Shown here: positions 1 through 8,763 of the stretch, piece after piece
Layout of the letters: every line of letters starts with the position of its first letter
Numbering within the stretch: the first letter of the stretch is position 1
NCBI GenBank assembly: GCA_910587765.1
Contig: CAJUNR010000007.1
Span: 69,323 to 133,322 of the forward strand
Length of the DNA stretch: 64,000 nucleotides
Source: an uncultured Lachnospiraceae bacterium
GTDB lineage: Bacteria; Bacillota; Clostridia; Lachnospirales; Lachnospiraceae
Direction of reading: 5' to 3'
Notes under the pieces: model-generated
Seen by the model: the letters and a program-made list of their open reading frames with translations, nothing else
Databases searched by the model: none
Told to the model about the DNA's origin: nothing
Made by a program: the position numbers and the translations under genes

Positions 1-1551
1 TCCCGAATAGCACCCCGCATCCTGCGCCAGATAAGTCCACAGCCAGGGAAGAACGTCAGCATCTATTTCATCCATCCCTGACAGCTTCTTCAAAATACTG
101 CCCCGAATCCAAAAATAATCCGTTACAAGAAACGGCGGTTTCTCCACGGATATCCGGCAATTCAAATCCAGCTTATCCGCAATATGCCGCACTGTCTTAA
201 ATCTCCCGTCCCACTCTCTCTTATAACTTCCGAAATACTTCTCAAAGTTAGGAGGGGGCGGTGTCAGGAACCCCAGCCTTTTCTCTTTTCGGAAACAGTC
301 CAAAACCCTGGAAATATATGTTTTGTTTTGAATCAGATTTTCCCACATATTATAAAAGAGAGATTTTCCCACACAGCTCGGCCTCCGGCCGGATGTCATA
401 TCCGCATCCTGCAGTACGCATACAAAGTCATAGCATCCAAACTCCGCAAGCATCCGGGCAATCTCGTTCTTTCTGATTATCCGACAGGAAAAACCATGCT
501 TTCGGTATGCCGTCAGGCATTCCTCTGTCTCGGAAAATATCCGGACACAGTCCCTGAAGCCGGTGGAAAGCAGCGCCTCCGACACCTGCCCTGCAGACTC
601 CGCATAAGAGACAAAAAACGCAATTAAGACACGTTCCGGCCCTTCGGTGCATGTCTGCAAAGAATTGTCCTGTCCGGACGGAAGAATATACTGTAAGTGG
701 AGACTCCTCTGCAAATCCGATGCATCAAAAATACGGATAATATTTTCCCATATCAGATCTGCGTCGTAATCGGTTTCCCGGTCGATATAATCAAGCGCCA
801 GACGCAGATTTTCCTGTGTCTGCCAATACAGCGTATTTAACGGGATATGCTGTTTTTTTAAAAACGGAAAATTGCGTTTCACTATCATCTCAAAAGAAAG
901 AAAAACATACTGAGAATAATTATTCTCACAGGACACCGAATCGTTGGCCCTTGTATCCGCCAGGGAATCATATGTAAACCCCTGATTGGCAAAGTAACCG
1001 GTAAATCTAAGCTCATGCTGCCGAACAGTCTCTACCAGAGTGGAGTAATAGGGCATGTCTTCCCAATAAGCACGAAACACATCGCTGTGCAGCATATTAG
1101 AGCCAATCACAAGAAAGAAGGACTGGATATGCTCCGGGATGTGCCCCAGATTCTCTGTAACTGCCTCAGCGTGTACAGTCAGCCCCCAAAAGTCCGCCCC
1201 CCTGCCGTCCATCTCGGAAAAGATCTCCTTCATAGGCCGAAATGGACCGAACATGGAGTCATTCACCAATATCAGTTCATCATACTTCCATACCCTGTCC
1301 CAGCTTATGTATTCACAAAGTGCGTCCTTAAATCCTCCCGCGTCAAATCCAAGATTTTCCCGGCAAAAGATTTCATCCGCATATTCTCCCAGAATTTCCC
1401 TGCCAGAAAGGATCTCCGTCTCGTTACAGACCACGACGAGATAATCTACACAGGACTTTAATTCCTTCAGCATATAGCCGATGTAAGAATCAATCCGTTG
1501 CTGTTTATCATAGGTTAGATAAATACATAATCGTTTCTTCGTATGATTCAA
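1..1551 (-). CDS. RgpF-type rhamnan/polysaccharide glycosyltransferase, partial
   Basis: This gene runs off the left edge, so its C-terminus is missing; 517 codons are visible. The translated N-terminus has the hallmarks of the rhamnan synthesis protein F family (PF05045): a variant of the ENLGFDAGG stretch, then NDSMFGPF, the EIFSEMDG and DFWGL segments, and HIQSFFLV. Family members build rhamnose-containing or related cell-wall polysaccharides at the cytoplasmic membrane face. There is no ATG; an AGGAGG site sits 4 and 7 bases before two successive TTG codons, and the second (1551) has the better spacing, with 1554 as alternative. It follows the DUF4422 gene by 17 bases, so it is probably the distal gene visible in the surface-glycan operon. 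The family call is secure; the sugar specificity cannot be read. Confidence 0.88.
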   Translation of the reverse strand, partial: MNHTKKRLCIYLTYDKQQRIDSYIGYMLKELKSCVDYLVVVCNETEILSGREILGEYADEIFCRENLGFDAGGFKDALCEYISWDRVWKYDELILVNDSMFGPFRPMKEIFSEMDGRGADFWGLTVHAEAVTENLGHIPEHIQSFFLVIGSNMLHSDVFRAYWEDMPYYSTLVETVRQHELRFTGYFANQGFTYDSLADTRANDSVSCENNYSQYVFLSFEMIVKRNFPFLKKQHIPLNTLYWQTQENLRLALDYIDRETDYDADLIWENIIRIFDASDLQRSLHLQYILPSGQDNSLQTCTEGPERVLIAFFVSYAESAGQVSEALLSTGFRDCVRIFSETEECLTAYRKHGFSCRIIRKNEIARMLAEFGCYDFVCVLQDADMTSGRRPSCVGKSLFYNMWENLIQNKTYISRVLDCFRKEKRLGFLTPPPPNFEKYFGSYKREWDGRFKTVRHIADKLDLNCRISVEKPPFLVTDYFWIRGSILKKLSGMDEIDADVLPWLWTYLAQDAGCYSG

Positions 1552-1568
1552 CAATATGCCTCCTGTTT

Positions 1569-2672
1569 TTAATATAGATTACTCATAGGCGAGAACAAAA
1601 TCTGATATTCTCTTATATGGTGCATAAAAAACACATTAGTCAGGATTTCCCCATAATAGCCCCATATTCTCGGCGTAATCTGCCTTTGCTTTTCTTCCCG
1701 GATTTTCTTACACTCCCGCAACACCTGGAACATCCAGTCATAATACACATCGTATATTTTCTTTCTGGCCAGAACGATATTTCCTGTAAAAAACAGTTTT
1801 TCCGCAAAAAATTTTTCGGCGGATGTCGTATATTCCGGCGATACCCCGCAGATTGCGGCTAAAATTACATCATAATAACAATAATAGGCTGTCATCAATT
1901 CATGCCGCCACACACCGGGCACCGGAAGCACCACATCCACTTTTTTTCTCACTGCATCTTCTAACTGGCCGTCTGTCAGAGAAAGTCCACGACTGTAATG
2001 ATAGAGGCCGACATAATCGTGAACCTGATCATTTTTGAATATCCACCATCCGGCCGTCAGCTCGCAATACCAGGGATTCTGCTCTGATATGTTTTCCCCA
2101 TCGGCATCAGTCAATTTGCAGATTCTTGTATCCGTAAGTGCCGCCCCTGCCTGGATATATTGAATATAGTCCGAGCGGTATGTCTGATTGCTTTTATGCT
2201 GATTCCCCCCGGATGTTACCGCATAAATACACAGATTCACCCGTCCGTCCTGCGTCCGCAGACCATCCTCCAGACTACGATCTGCCATCTGTACCGGTCC
2301 CAGTACAGACCGGCGGTATTGCTGTAATTCTTCCGTCACGGCTAATGTCCCCTGCGCTATACTGGGAATCGTATTTTGAAACCCGGCTTTCAGCAGCAGT
2401 TCTCTCATAGCGTCACTGTTTTCATATATCTGTGATATGATGACCAGTGCTTTTTTCTTCAGCTCCTCCCCTATCTCTTCAAACACCTTCACCGGTTTCT
2501 GTTCCAGATAAAAAGGATTATCCCTTCTTTCGCTCACAATAAAACAATCCGGCTCCACATGATACTGTTTCATAAGCTCACAGGTAAATTGTGCACCGAA
2601 TGTCGCCCCAAAGATTAATATATGGTCGTATGCCATCAATGTTCGATACCATTCTGTCTCTTCGATTTTCAT
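1569..2672 (-). CDS. DUF4422 domain protein, putative glycosyltransferase
   Basis: A 367-residue protein whose second half matches DUF4422 (PF14393): IQAGAALTD, ISEQNPWYCELTAGWWIFKN and DYVGLYHYSR are the characteristic blocks (about residues 165-250). DUF4422 proteins occur in capsule and exopolysaccharide loci and are thought to be glycosyltransferases; the substrate is unknown. The first ~110 residues begin with a Rossmann-like strand and GATFGAQ turn, and probably form a separate nucleotide- or sugar-binding domain. I chose the ATG at 2672 because its A overlaps the stop of the preceding gene (ATGA) and an AGGAGGAGG ribosome site lies 8 bases upstream; a longer in-frame start at 2720 lies inside the upstream gene and lacks this support. 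It is translationally coupled to the CitC-like fusion gene. Confidence 0.8.
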   Translation of the reverse strand: MKIEETEWYRTLMAYDHILIFGATFGAQFTCELMKQYHVEPDCFIVSERRDNPFYLEQKPVKVFEEIGEELKKKALVIISQIYENSDAMRELLLKAGFQNTIPSIAQGTLAVTEELQQYRRSVLGPVQMADRSLEDGLRTQDGRVNLCIYAVTSGGNQHKSNQTYRSDYIQYIQAGAALTDTRICKLTDADGENISEQNPWYCELTAGWWIFKNDQVHDYVGLYHYSRGLSLTDGQLEDAVRKKVDVVLPVPGVWRHELMTAYYCYYDVILAAICGVSPEYTTSAEKFFAEKLFFTGNIVLARKKIYDVYYDWMFQVLRECKKIREEKQRQITPRIWGYYGEILTNVFFMHHIREYQILFSPMSNLY

Positions 2673-5170
2673 AGACGGCCTCCTCCTGATAATTTTTCTA
2701 AAAGACAGCGATATGTACACTCCGGGAGCATCTCCTTCATTTTGTCATATTCTCCCCTTCGGTACATGTCCCTGACCTTGGACGCGCTGATGATTTCCCC
2801 ATTTGAGAGCGTTTTTCTTTTAATCTCCACTACCTTAATGTCAAAAGCCCCTAACACTTTCTTCATATTATCATTGTATTGTCTGGTGACAGGATCTAGC
2901 GGCTCCTCTGCCACAAAACGCTTCCGGAGCCCTAACACAGGCGCAATATAGCCTGCAAACAATCGGAAATCCTGAACCGGCGTGATCCTCATATTTGCCA
3001 TTGACTCTGTCCTGTCTCTTGTTCTCTCTCTTTGAAAATATTCGGGAAACGTAATATCCGAAGCGATCATTTTTCCGCTGGGAAGCACGCTCACGTTCCG
3101 ATACTGCCGGCAGTTATCCGCAGCAATCGCAAATCTGTCTTCAAAAGAAAAGTACGACTTATCCTCCTGAACAACAAACACGAATAGATAATCACAGTGC
3201 CCGAGGGCATATTCCACCAGATATTGATGGCCCAGCGTAAAGGGATTGCAGTTCATCACGATGCTGCCGATGGTTTTTGCCTCTCTGGGAATCTTTGCTT
3301 TTTCCCTTTCCAGCATCCCCAAATATTCCGGAAACCCGTACAGGTGAAGGTCTGTATCATTTGTCCGGAACACGTCATAAATATGATTCTTTTTCAAAGT
3401 GCAGCCATGTTCTCTTGTCAGTACCGGCTGAATGGCCTGATAAATCACTTCCGCATATATTTCATTTCCTTTCCGGTTACAGTGTACGGATTTATCAAAA
3501 AACATATCCTTTCTGTTACAGATTTCGTTAAACGCATCACTGGGATCTATAACATCTTCCAATAAATCCCTCAGTTTCTCCCCCTCTGTATAGAACATAT
3601 TGATTACAATATCGTTTTCCTGAAAATCAATTTGTTTCATTAATTCCAGGCTGCTGTTTGACCCCAGTATACCAAGATTCACGACCCGATAAGCGTACCG
3701 TCCTTCCATAAGCCTTCGGGCCAGCAGCGAAGCGATGGTATGTTTATCCTCCACATAGGGGCCAAGAGCAATACAGGGTCCGAAAAAATAAATGGTATTT
3801 GTATACCTTTCCGGCTGGCAGCATGTCCTCCGGATCCCATTTTCCACATTGACATAAGGGCTGCTGTAATCCGCATTGACAATGAGGTCATTTTCTAATC
3901 TGCGTTTTATCGGAAAATAACAAAGAATTTCCTTTGCATATTCATATGGTGTCCGATTCCCGCATTCCTCTCCATACAGTCTTTGTAATTCCCCCTCGTC
4001 CTTGTTGTCAATCAATGTCTCCAGTACGCCCCAACGTTTCAGCCTGTTTTTTTCCCCTTCTGTCATTCTGGCATTGGAAGCGTTTTGGATATTAAACACA
4101 TGGATCTTTCTTTCCGACAGCATTTTGCTTAAAAGAAGCTGTTCCGTAAGATCACAGCTCGACAGACCGATTACATCCTGTGAGCTTCCCCTCAATCCAT
4201 TTACAGAAAAACCTGCACGCAGAACGGAAATGCTGTCAAAGTACGTCAGCAAAAGCGGAATTTGGCATTTCTTCATATAATCATGGAAATATTTTGTAAG
4301 CAGACGATTCGCCGGAAACTGCAGCTCCTCCATACCGTTGTCCGTTATAAAATCCGCAAGGCTGTACCTGGCGTCATGAGTCATCTTTACGATACGTGAA
4401 AACTCCTCCTGCTCCGTCAACGCCGTATATTCTTCTGCAAATTTTTCCAGGCTGTATACAGGCACGAGTCCGCATCCAAATAAATCTTTTCTGTTTCCAA
4501 ACTCAAAGTCAAAAACCACCTCGGTTCTTTCTTCCTCTGTCAGCCTGTCCCTGTCCAAAAGCATTCTTTTTAATTTATTCTCATATTCACTGTCAGACAA
4601 ACATGTGCCCTTGATTTTCCCGTCAAAGAGCGAAAAAATCCTTCGACAGGCGCCGCAGGGCCGGAAGTAAATCTTTGTATGGGACAGCACCTCGTAAAAA
4701 GCGCGTACCTCCTTTTCCAGATAACGGCTTCTTTTGAAATCACGGATTTTATTTTCTGTCTCTGTAATTTTTTGTTCGTATACTGCTTTCCTGCCCTGAA
4801 GAATTTCCCGATCCGTAATATAACCGGTCATCCTTCCCTCACAGTCAAGCACCGGCAGGTCAGACTCTATCCCATATTGATCGTAGAGTTCCTGCGCTTC
4901 GGAAAACATACGCTCTTTCCCATCCTCCCGGATAAAAAGATACTTTTCACGAACCGCTTTCTCGATATTGTCCGGATTCTCCATAAAATTTCCCAAAGTC
5001 ATAACGCCGGACAGGCGGTTCCCGTTATCCGCAACATAAAGAATTTTATTTTCGCCGAAGAAAAAGTATTCAAAAACACGTTCCTTGGACAGATGACACA
5101 ATTTCCATTGTTCAAATTCCTTTACATACTCTAAAGATCTGTCCGCCACCTTCATTTCTCCTTCTGCCAT
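2669..5170 (-). CDS. CBS-like / SGNH-like / citrate-lyase-ligase-like nucleotidyltransferase fusion
   Basis: An 833-residue multidomain protein. Residues ~20-120 resemble a CBS pair (ILYVADNGNRLSGVMTLG, then LPVLDCEGRMTGYITD). A middle part includes a probable SGNH/GDSL-like unit beginning FGPCIALG at residue 463 and ending at a D-x-x-H-type motif with His563; the usual nucleophile position reads GPC, not GDS. From ~637 the C-terminus matches the citrate lyase ligase (CitC) catalytic domain: NCNPFTLGH carries the HxGH-class nucleotide-binding motif at 645-648 and ISASKVR lies near 794. CitC adenylylates acetate to charge citrate lyase, but no citrate lyase gene is present, and the neighbours are glycan genes. 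A role in activating an acid for glycan decoration is inference. The start at 5170 lies 20 bases after the upstream stop; an in-frame ATG at 5155 is possible. Confidence 0.72.
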   Translation of the reverse strand: MAEGEMKVADRSLEYVKEFEQWKLCHLSKERVFEYFFFGENKILYVADNGNRLSGVMTLGNFMENPDNIEKAVREKYLFIREDGKERMFSEAQELYDQYGIESDLPVLDCEGRMTGYITDREILQGRKAVYEQKITETENKIRDFKRSRYLEKEVRAFYEVLSHTKIYFRPCGACRRIFSLFDGKIKGTCLSDSEYENKLKRMLLDRDRLTEEERTEVVFDFEFGNRKDLFGCGLVPVYSLEKFAEEYTALTEQEEFSRIVKMTHDARYSLADFITDNGMEELQFPANRLLTKYFHDYMKKCQIPLLLTYFDSISVLRAGFSVNGLRGSSQDVIGLSSCDLTEQLLLSKMLSERKIHVFNIQNASNARMTEGEKNRLKRWGVLETLIDNKDEGELQRLYGEECGNRTPYEYAKEILCYFPIKRRLENDLIVNADYSSPYVNVENGIRRTCCQPERYTNTIYFFGPCIALGPYVEDKHTIASLLARRLMEGRYAYRVVNLGILGSNSSLELMKQIDFQENDIVINMFYTEGEKLRDLLEDVIDPSDAFNEICNRKDMFFDKSVHCNRKGNEIYAEVIYQAIQPVLTREHGCTLKKNHIYDVFRTNDTDLHLYGFPEYLGMLEREKAKIPREAKTIGSIVMNCNPFTLGHQYLVEYALGHCDYLFVFVVQEDKSYFSFEDRFAIAADNCRQYRNVSVLPSGKMIASDITFPEYFQRERTRDRTESMANMRITPVQDFRLFAGYIAPVLGLRKRFVAEEPLDPVTRQYNDNMKKVLGAFDIKVVEIKRKTLSNGEIISASKVRDMYRRGEYDKMKEMLPECTYRCLLEKLSGGGRL

Positions 5171-5190
5171 TCTTCCTGATATGCTTCTGT

Positions 5191-6423
5191 CTATTCCGGC
5201 CGCACACTTTGATAAATCCTTCTTCCCACATCCGCTCCTGTCTCAGGAAAATCTGCGTTTCTCCCGCCGCTCTTTGCTGTCTCAGCTCCCAGCAGAAAGA
5301 ACAGCGGATAAGCATCGCTCTCTGTAACATACTCCGTCCCCGACAGTTTTTTGAATTCTTCCGCCTTATGATTTCTCAGGATCATCCGGTCCGAAACCGC
5401 AGAGAACAATGATATTTTACGTTTGTTCTTTTCCCTGAAATCATACTCCAGGAAACTGCATCCATTTCTGGCGGCCGCATACATTTTTCCGTTCATGAAA
5501 CAGCCTGGAAGAAAAATGCAGCTTCCGGGCGGATCATCTGTATCAAGCAGCGGCTCCCAGGATGCCTGCCCATCCGCAACATTGATCTTCACTCCTCTGT
5601 TTCCTTCAAACGGAAACAGATAGAGATAACTTCCCGCATACTTCACCGGATAAAATTCGATTTCCTTTTCTCTCTGAGCAAAAAAGGGAAATACGGTAAT
5701 CTCCTCGTCCTCTGCTTCCAGCTTTCGCTTCAGCACCGTTCCGCCTGCTGTTACCAGATAAAAATACCCTTCCGCATATGCAATTCCTGTATATTTAAAC
5801 TTCCCCTCTGTACAGGATGTTTTTATTACATGCGAAACTCCTGTGATCATATCCAATACGACTACCGCGTCCGCACAGAAACATGGAAGTATCAATTGAT
5901 TGCCTGCCCGCACATAGCTGACAAAATACCCGCTTCCTGCAAGTGAACGCAGTTTTTCAATTTCATCCACCCACTCGTCACAGCAGAAAAATACGTCTCG
6001 TCCGGCATCGTAGCACAAAATTCCCGGATATCTGTCCGGGATAAAATAAATCTTATTTCCTGTCACTTCCGCCCCGAAAAACTTTGCCTGCTCCCACAAT
6101 AACGGACCTTCTATACGGGGGATCGGAATCGGGATTTTACGAAAGTTTTTTTGCAGCAAATCATACTCTGCGATTTCCTCCGCGCTTCCTGGAGCGAAAT
6201 ACAGTCTCTTTCCACACGGCGTTATGGAAGGGTACAGCCCTTTCCGCATGAAGCCTTCGTCCGGAACCGTCCCCACAAGTTTCACCCTGAGGTCCTTCTT
6301 TGTCACGCGGAACAAGGCATTATAATCTCTTTCCATAAACCAAAAACGATTGCCGTCGTCATAAACGCCTTCAGGAACCAGCGCCTGATCCAGCAATTCT
6401 CTTCCTGAGTCTTTCTGCTCCAC
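5191..6423 (-). CDS. Protein of unknown function, possible beta-propeller
   Basis: I do not recognise this 410-residue protein. It has no signal peptide or membrane segment. Its sequence consists of repeated short beta-strand blocks with aromatic and GNKIYF / GSYLYLF / NGKMYAAA-type motifs spaced about 50 residues apart, which suggests a propeller of blades like those in Kelch or WD proteins, but no blade consensus is clean. It begins 11 bases after the stop of the acidic-tailed secreted protein and ends 20 bases before the CitC-like fusion, so it belongs to the surface-glycan operon. A sensor, scaffold or glycan-binding role in the cytoplasm is only inferred from position. Confidence 0.6.
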   Translation of the reverse strand: MEQKDSGRELLDQALVPEGVYDDGNRFWFMERDYNALFRVTKKDLRVKLVGTVPDEGFMRKGLYPSITPCGKRLYFAPGSAEEIAEYDLLQKNFRKIPIPIPRIEGPLLWEQAKFFGAEVTGNKIYFIPDRYPGILCYDAGRDVFFCCDEWVDEIEKLRSLAGSGYFVSYVRAGNQLILPCFCADAVVVLDMITGVSHVIKTSCTEGKFKYTGIAYAEGYFYLVTAGGTVLKRKLEAEDEEITVFPFFAQREKEIEFYPVKYAGSYLYLFPFEGNRGVKINVADGQASWEPLLDTDDPPGSCIFLPGCFMNGKMYAAARNGCSFLEYDFREKNKRKISLFSAVSDRMILRNHKAEEFKKLSGTEYVTESDAYPLFFLLGAETAKSGGRNADFPETGADVGRRIYQSVRPE

Positions 6424-6434
6424 CTGAATCCTCC

Positions 6435-7400
6435 CTATTTTGTCAAATCAATGTCCGTATCCTTCTGTTCTGTATCCTTTGAAATTCCTTCGTCCTGCCC
6501 GGCTTCTGCGCCAGGCTCCGCCGCTTTGTCCTGGGCTGTCCCGTCCCCCTTGTCAGACACTTCTGTATCGGGCGCTTCTGTCCCGCCCGCAATCTCGCCC
6601 GTTTCTCCCTGATCTTTCTCCGGACCGTCATCCGCCGGCGTTTCCTGCGGATCTTCGCCGTCCTCCTGTTCTTCCTCGTTTGACGCGCCTTCTGAATCTT
6701 TTACATCCTCTGCGACGTCATCGGTCTTTTCTTCGCCCGTCTCGGGACCGGCAGGCTCCTCGTCCTCCGTACCCGTTTTTTCTTCCCCAACCTCTGTGCT
6801 GACAACCTCATAGTCAAAGCAAGCCGTGATCTCTCCGTCCTCCCAGATCAGATTGGGATTGGCATTCAGCGTCCCTGTAAAATAGAAACAGCCGGAGCTC
6901 CCTTCCCGAAGAGTTACAAACTCACCGTTCTCGTCATACTCCGAGGCCGCCAGAGACAGAACGCACTCGTCGTATACACCCTCCGCCACATGCAGCACCT
7001 TTTCCGTCTGTTCCGCTTCATTCTCCCAGACCATGTTGATATTCAGTCTCTTGATCCGGGAACTGCTGTCGGTGATCTCTTCTTCCGAAAATTCATAAAT
7101 CTCTTCCGTGGATGTATAATACACGTCAATATTTTTAATTTTTATGACGATGTCTGTATTTCCGTAATTCTCAACCGCGTACCGGTCCGAAAAGATCTGC
7201 CCTCTGCCACTGAGGTCTCCGGGGTCCAGAAAAGCGTGGATGTCCGCCGGAAATGCGACATTGTACAGTACGTCCGCCCCGGAGGGCGCCTCCGAAGGTT
7301 CGCCATGATCCGTAAGCTCCGCAGTGTCCGCGGCAACTGCATTCATGTTATAACTCAACAGTGCGGCAGCAGCCAGTATCCATATATGTTTTCTGCACAT
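6435..7400 (-). CDS. Secreted protein with acidic low-complexity tail
   Basis: A 321-residue exported protein. Residues 1-24 are a classical signal peptide ending AVAA. Residues ~45-205 form one domain beginning VLYNVAFPADIHAFLDPG, with a layout (a short V-x-P strand, a predicted Ig-like beta-rich body) resembling the N-terminal part of the surface protein at 7504-8622. The last ~115 residues are almost entirely E, D, G, T, A and P, typical of a flexible extracellular spacer. No LPXTG sorting motif or C-terminal membrane helix is visible, so anchoring is unexplained. A GGGGAG ribosome site lies 7 bases before the ATG. It starts right after the terminator of the upstream surface gene and leads the tight group of five genes down to RgpF, so it may be expressed by partial read-through. 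Confidence 0.65.
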   Translation of the reverse strand: MCRKHIWILAAAALLSYNMNAVAADTAELTDHGEPSEAPSGADVLYNVAFPADIHAFLDPGDLSGRGQIFSDRYAVENYGNTDIVIKIKNIDVYYTSTEEIYEFSEEEITDSSSRIKRLNINMVWENEAEQTEKVLHVAEGVYDECVLSLAASEYDENGEFVTLREGSSGCFYFTGTLNANPNLIWEDGEITACFDYEVVSTEVGEEKTGTEDEEPAGPETGEEKTDDVAEDVKDSEGASNEEEQEDGEDPQETPADDGPEKDQGETGEIAGGTEAPDTEVSDKGDGTAQDKAAEPGAEAGQDEGISKDTEQKDTDIDLTK

Positions 7401-7420
7401 CCTCTCACTCCCCTCGTATA

Positions 7421-7454
7421 ATTAAAATCCAACTCACCCTTTCAGGTGAGTTGG
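7421..7454 (-). terminator. Rho-independent terminator after surface-protein gene
   Basis: A perfect 10-bp stem (7429-7438 with 7445-7454) and 6-base loop. Read on the minus strand the stem is followed by ATTTTAATT. It sits between the surface-protein gene and the downstream secreted-protein gene, so it should end most transcripts of the former. Confidence 0.75.
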
Positions 7455-7503
7455 CAGGACAGGCATGGTAGAAATGCTCTGCTTTTCTGTTACAAGACTG
7501 GTT

Positions 7504-8622
7504 TTAATTTCCCTTTGTCACCGTCAATGTTGACACTACAAAACGCCCGTCTGACAATGCAATTACAAGATCCTGCGCTTCCCCGCTGTAATCATCCCCT
7601 GTCAAGACAGTCGTTAAAACAGCGTTGTCCTTCGGAATTGTGATGGTAGCGTCTGTCTTATTCGTCGTCGCATTCTCAGCATATGCTACGGTATAAGCAT
7701 CCGCCTCAAAAACAAAGTCTCCGTAAAGCCCTGCATTGGCATTGTGGAGCGCCATAGCAGTTACGGTAGATTCTCCAACATTCGGAACTACAATACTTAC
7801 ATCAGCCGCAGCGCTGCCGCTTGTGAACGCGGGTGCAGTCGCAATCGCAGGCGTTGCGATGCTCAAAGCGGTGCTGGCTTTCACATTGTATGTAATCGCC
7901 ACTGTAACATCATCCTTTTTCCAGTCCGCATTCGTGTTAGCCACACCTGTAACTGCAAAGGAACCCACCGCCGGTTTCACCTTCGTAGGATCAACGAATG
8001 AATTATTTGTCGTGTCATCTGTTCCAGGAGCAGCTATATCTACAGAGAGAAGAGAACCAAAGCTTGTAATAGCAGTAGAGTTTGTAGCTCCTGTATACAC
8101 CGCGGCAGTATCTACCGGTACTTTTGAAAGGTCAAGTAATTTAGCATTTGCAGCGTCCGCCGCTCTGTTGGCCGTATCCAGGGTCGCTGCTGTAGGCGCT
8201 TCCGTAAGATTCAGATTGATTTTTTTCTTCGTGGAAGTGGCATCTGCCGTAAATGTATTATATTCTGTTACAATCTCATCTTTTTTAGATGAAATGGTTG
8301 CTTTCACAGTAACATTTACCGGGATAGCTTTATCCGCTTCCGTATCCACCGATGCATTGATAACATCAATGCTGTTGGATGCAACCGTAAACTGTCCGAC
8401 TCCCGTACCTGAGCTGTCAGCCATAGGATTTACCTGAATATCCGCCTTCAGCGGAACGCTGATGTGGAGCGCCGGAGAATAGATGTCGAAAGAAGTATCA
8501 AGCGTTCCTTCCTTTTCTCCATTAATTGCAGGGGCAGCAGCCCCCGTCGCAAATGCTGCCGTCGGGAAGCACATGGTCATAGCCAGAGCAGCCGCAGCGA
8601 TTTTTGTGAAACGAGATTTCAT
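7504..8622 (-). CDS. Secreted surface protein, probably abundant
   Basis: A 372-residue exported protein with a signal peptide (MKSRFTKIAAAALAM... to about residue 26, cleavage near AFA-TG). The rest is rich in A, T, V, D and S, poor in cysteine and aromatic residues, and predicted to be beta-rich: typical of cell-surface or WxL/camelysin-like structural proteins, though no WxL motif or sortase signal is present. The downstream-neighbour domain (ALHISVPLKADIQVNP...) is echoed in the 6435-7400 protein. I chose the ATG at 8622 because an AAGGAGG site lies 10 bases upstream, whereas the ATG at 8631 is almost on top of it. It has its own sigma-A-like promoter and a strong terminator, suggesting monocistronic, high-level expression. 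Function is not recognised. Confidence 0.65.
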   Translation of the reverse strand: MKSRFTKIAAAALAMTMCFPTAAFATGAAAPAINGEKEGTLDTSFDIYSPALHISVPLKADIQVNPMADSSGTGVGQFTVASNSIDVINASVDTEADKAIPVNVTVKATISSKKDEIVTEYNTFTADATSTKKKINLNLTEAPTAATLDTANRAADAANAKLLDLSKVPVDTAAVYTGATNSTAITSFGSLLSVDIAAPGTDDTTNNSFVDPTKVKPAVGSFAVTGVANTNADWKKDDVTVAITYNVKASTALSIATPAIATAPAFTSGSAAADVSIVVPNVGESTVTAMALHNANAGLYGDFVFEADAYTVAYAENATTNKTDATITIPKDNAVLTTVLTGDDYSGEAQDLVIALSDGRFVVSTLTVTKGN

Positions 8623-8660
8623 AAGAATCATGCCTCCTTAGAAAATGTATTTTTTGTTGT

Positions 8661-8689
8661 TTTATATACAGTCCACGGACCACCAACAA
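8661..8689 (-). promoter_or_regulatory. Sigma-A-like promoter for surface-protein gene
   Basis: On the minus strand: -35 TTGTTG (8684-8689), 17-base spacer, -10 TATAAA (8661-8666), about 40 bases before the start codon. Upstream of it, 8690-8763 is non-coding and contains a short GTCC/GGAC hairpin overlapping the spacer; no riboswitch class was recognised. Confidence 0.55.
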
Positions 8690-8763
8690 TATCTACCATC
8701 TTATTGATGATAACCTGCGGACATATATAACGCCTTTCGACAGATCGGGCACCTTTGCAGAAT

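Noticed and set aside
7736..8437. A 233-codon open frame on the plus strand opposite the surface-protein gene
   Set aside because: It is the antisense shadow of a strongly supported minus-strand gene with signal peptide, promoter and terminator; it has no ribosome site and a composition mirroring Ala/Thr codons.
8690..8763. Possible riboswitch upstream of the surface-protein gene
   Set aside because: The region is upstream of the likely promoter rather than in the transcribed leader, and I could not match it to any riboswitch class.
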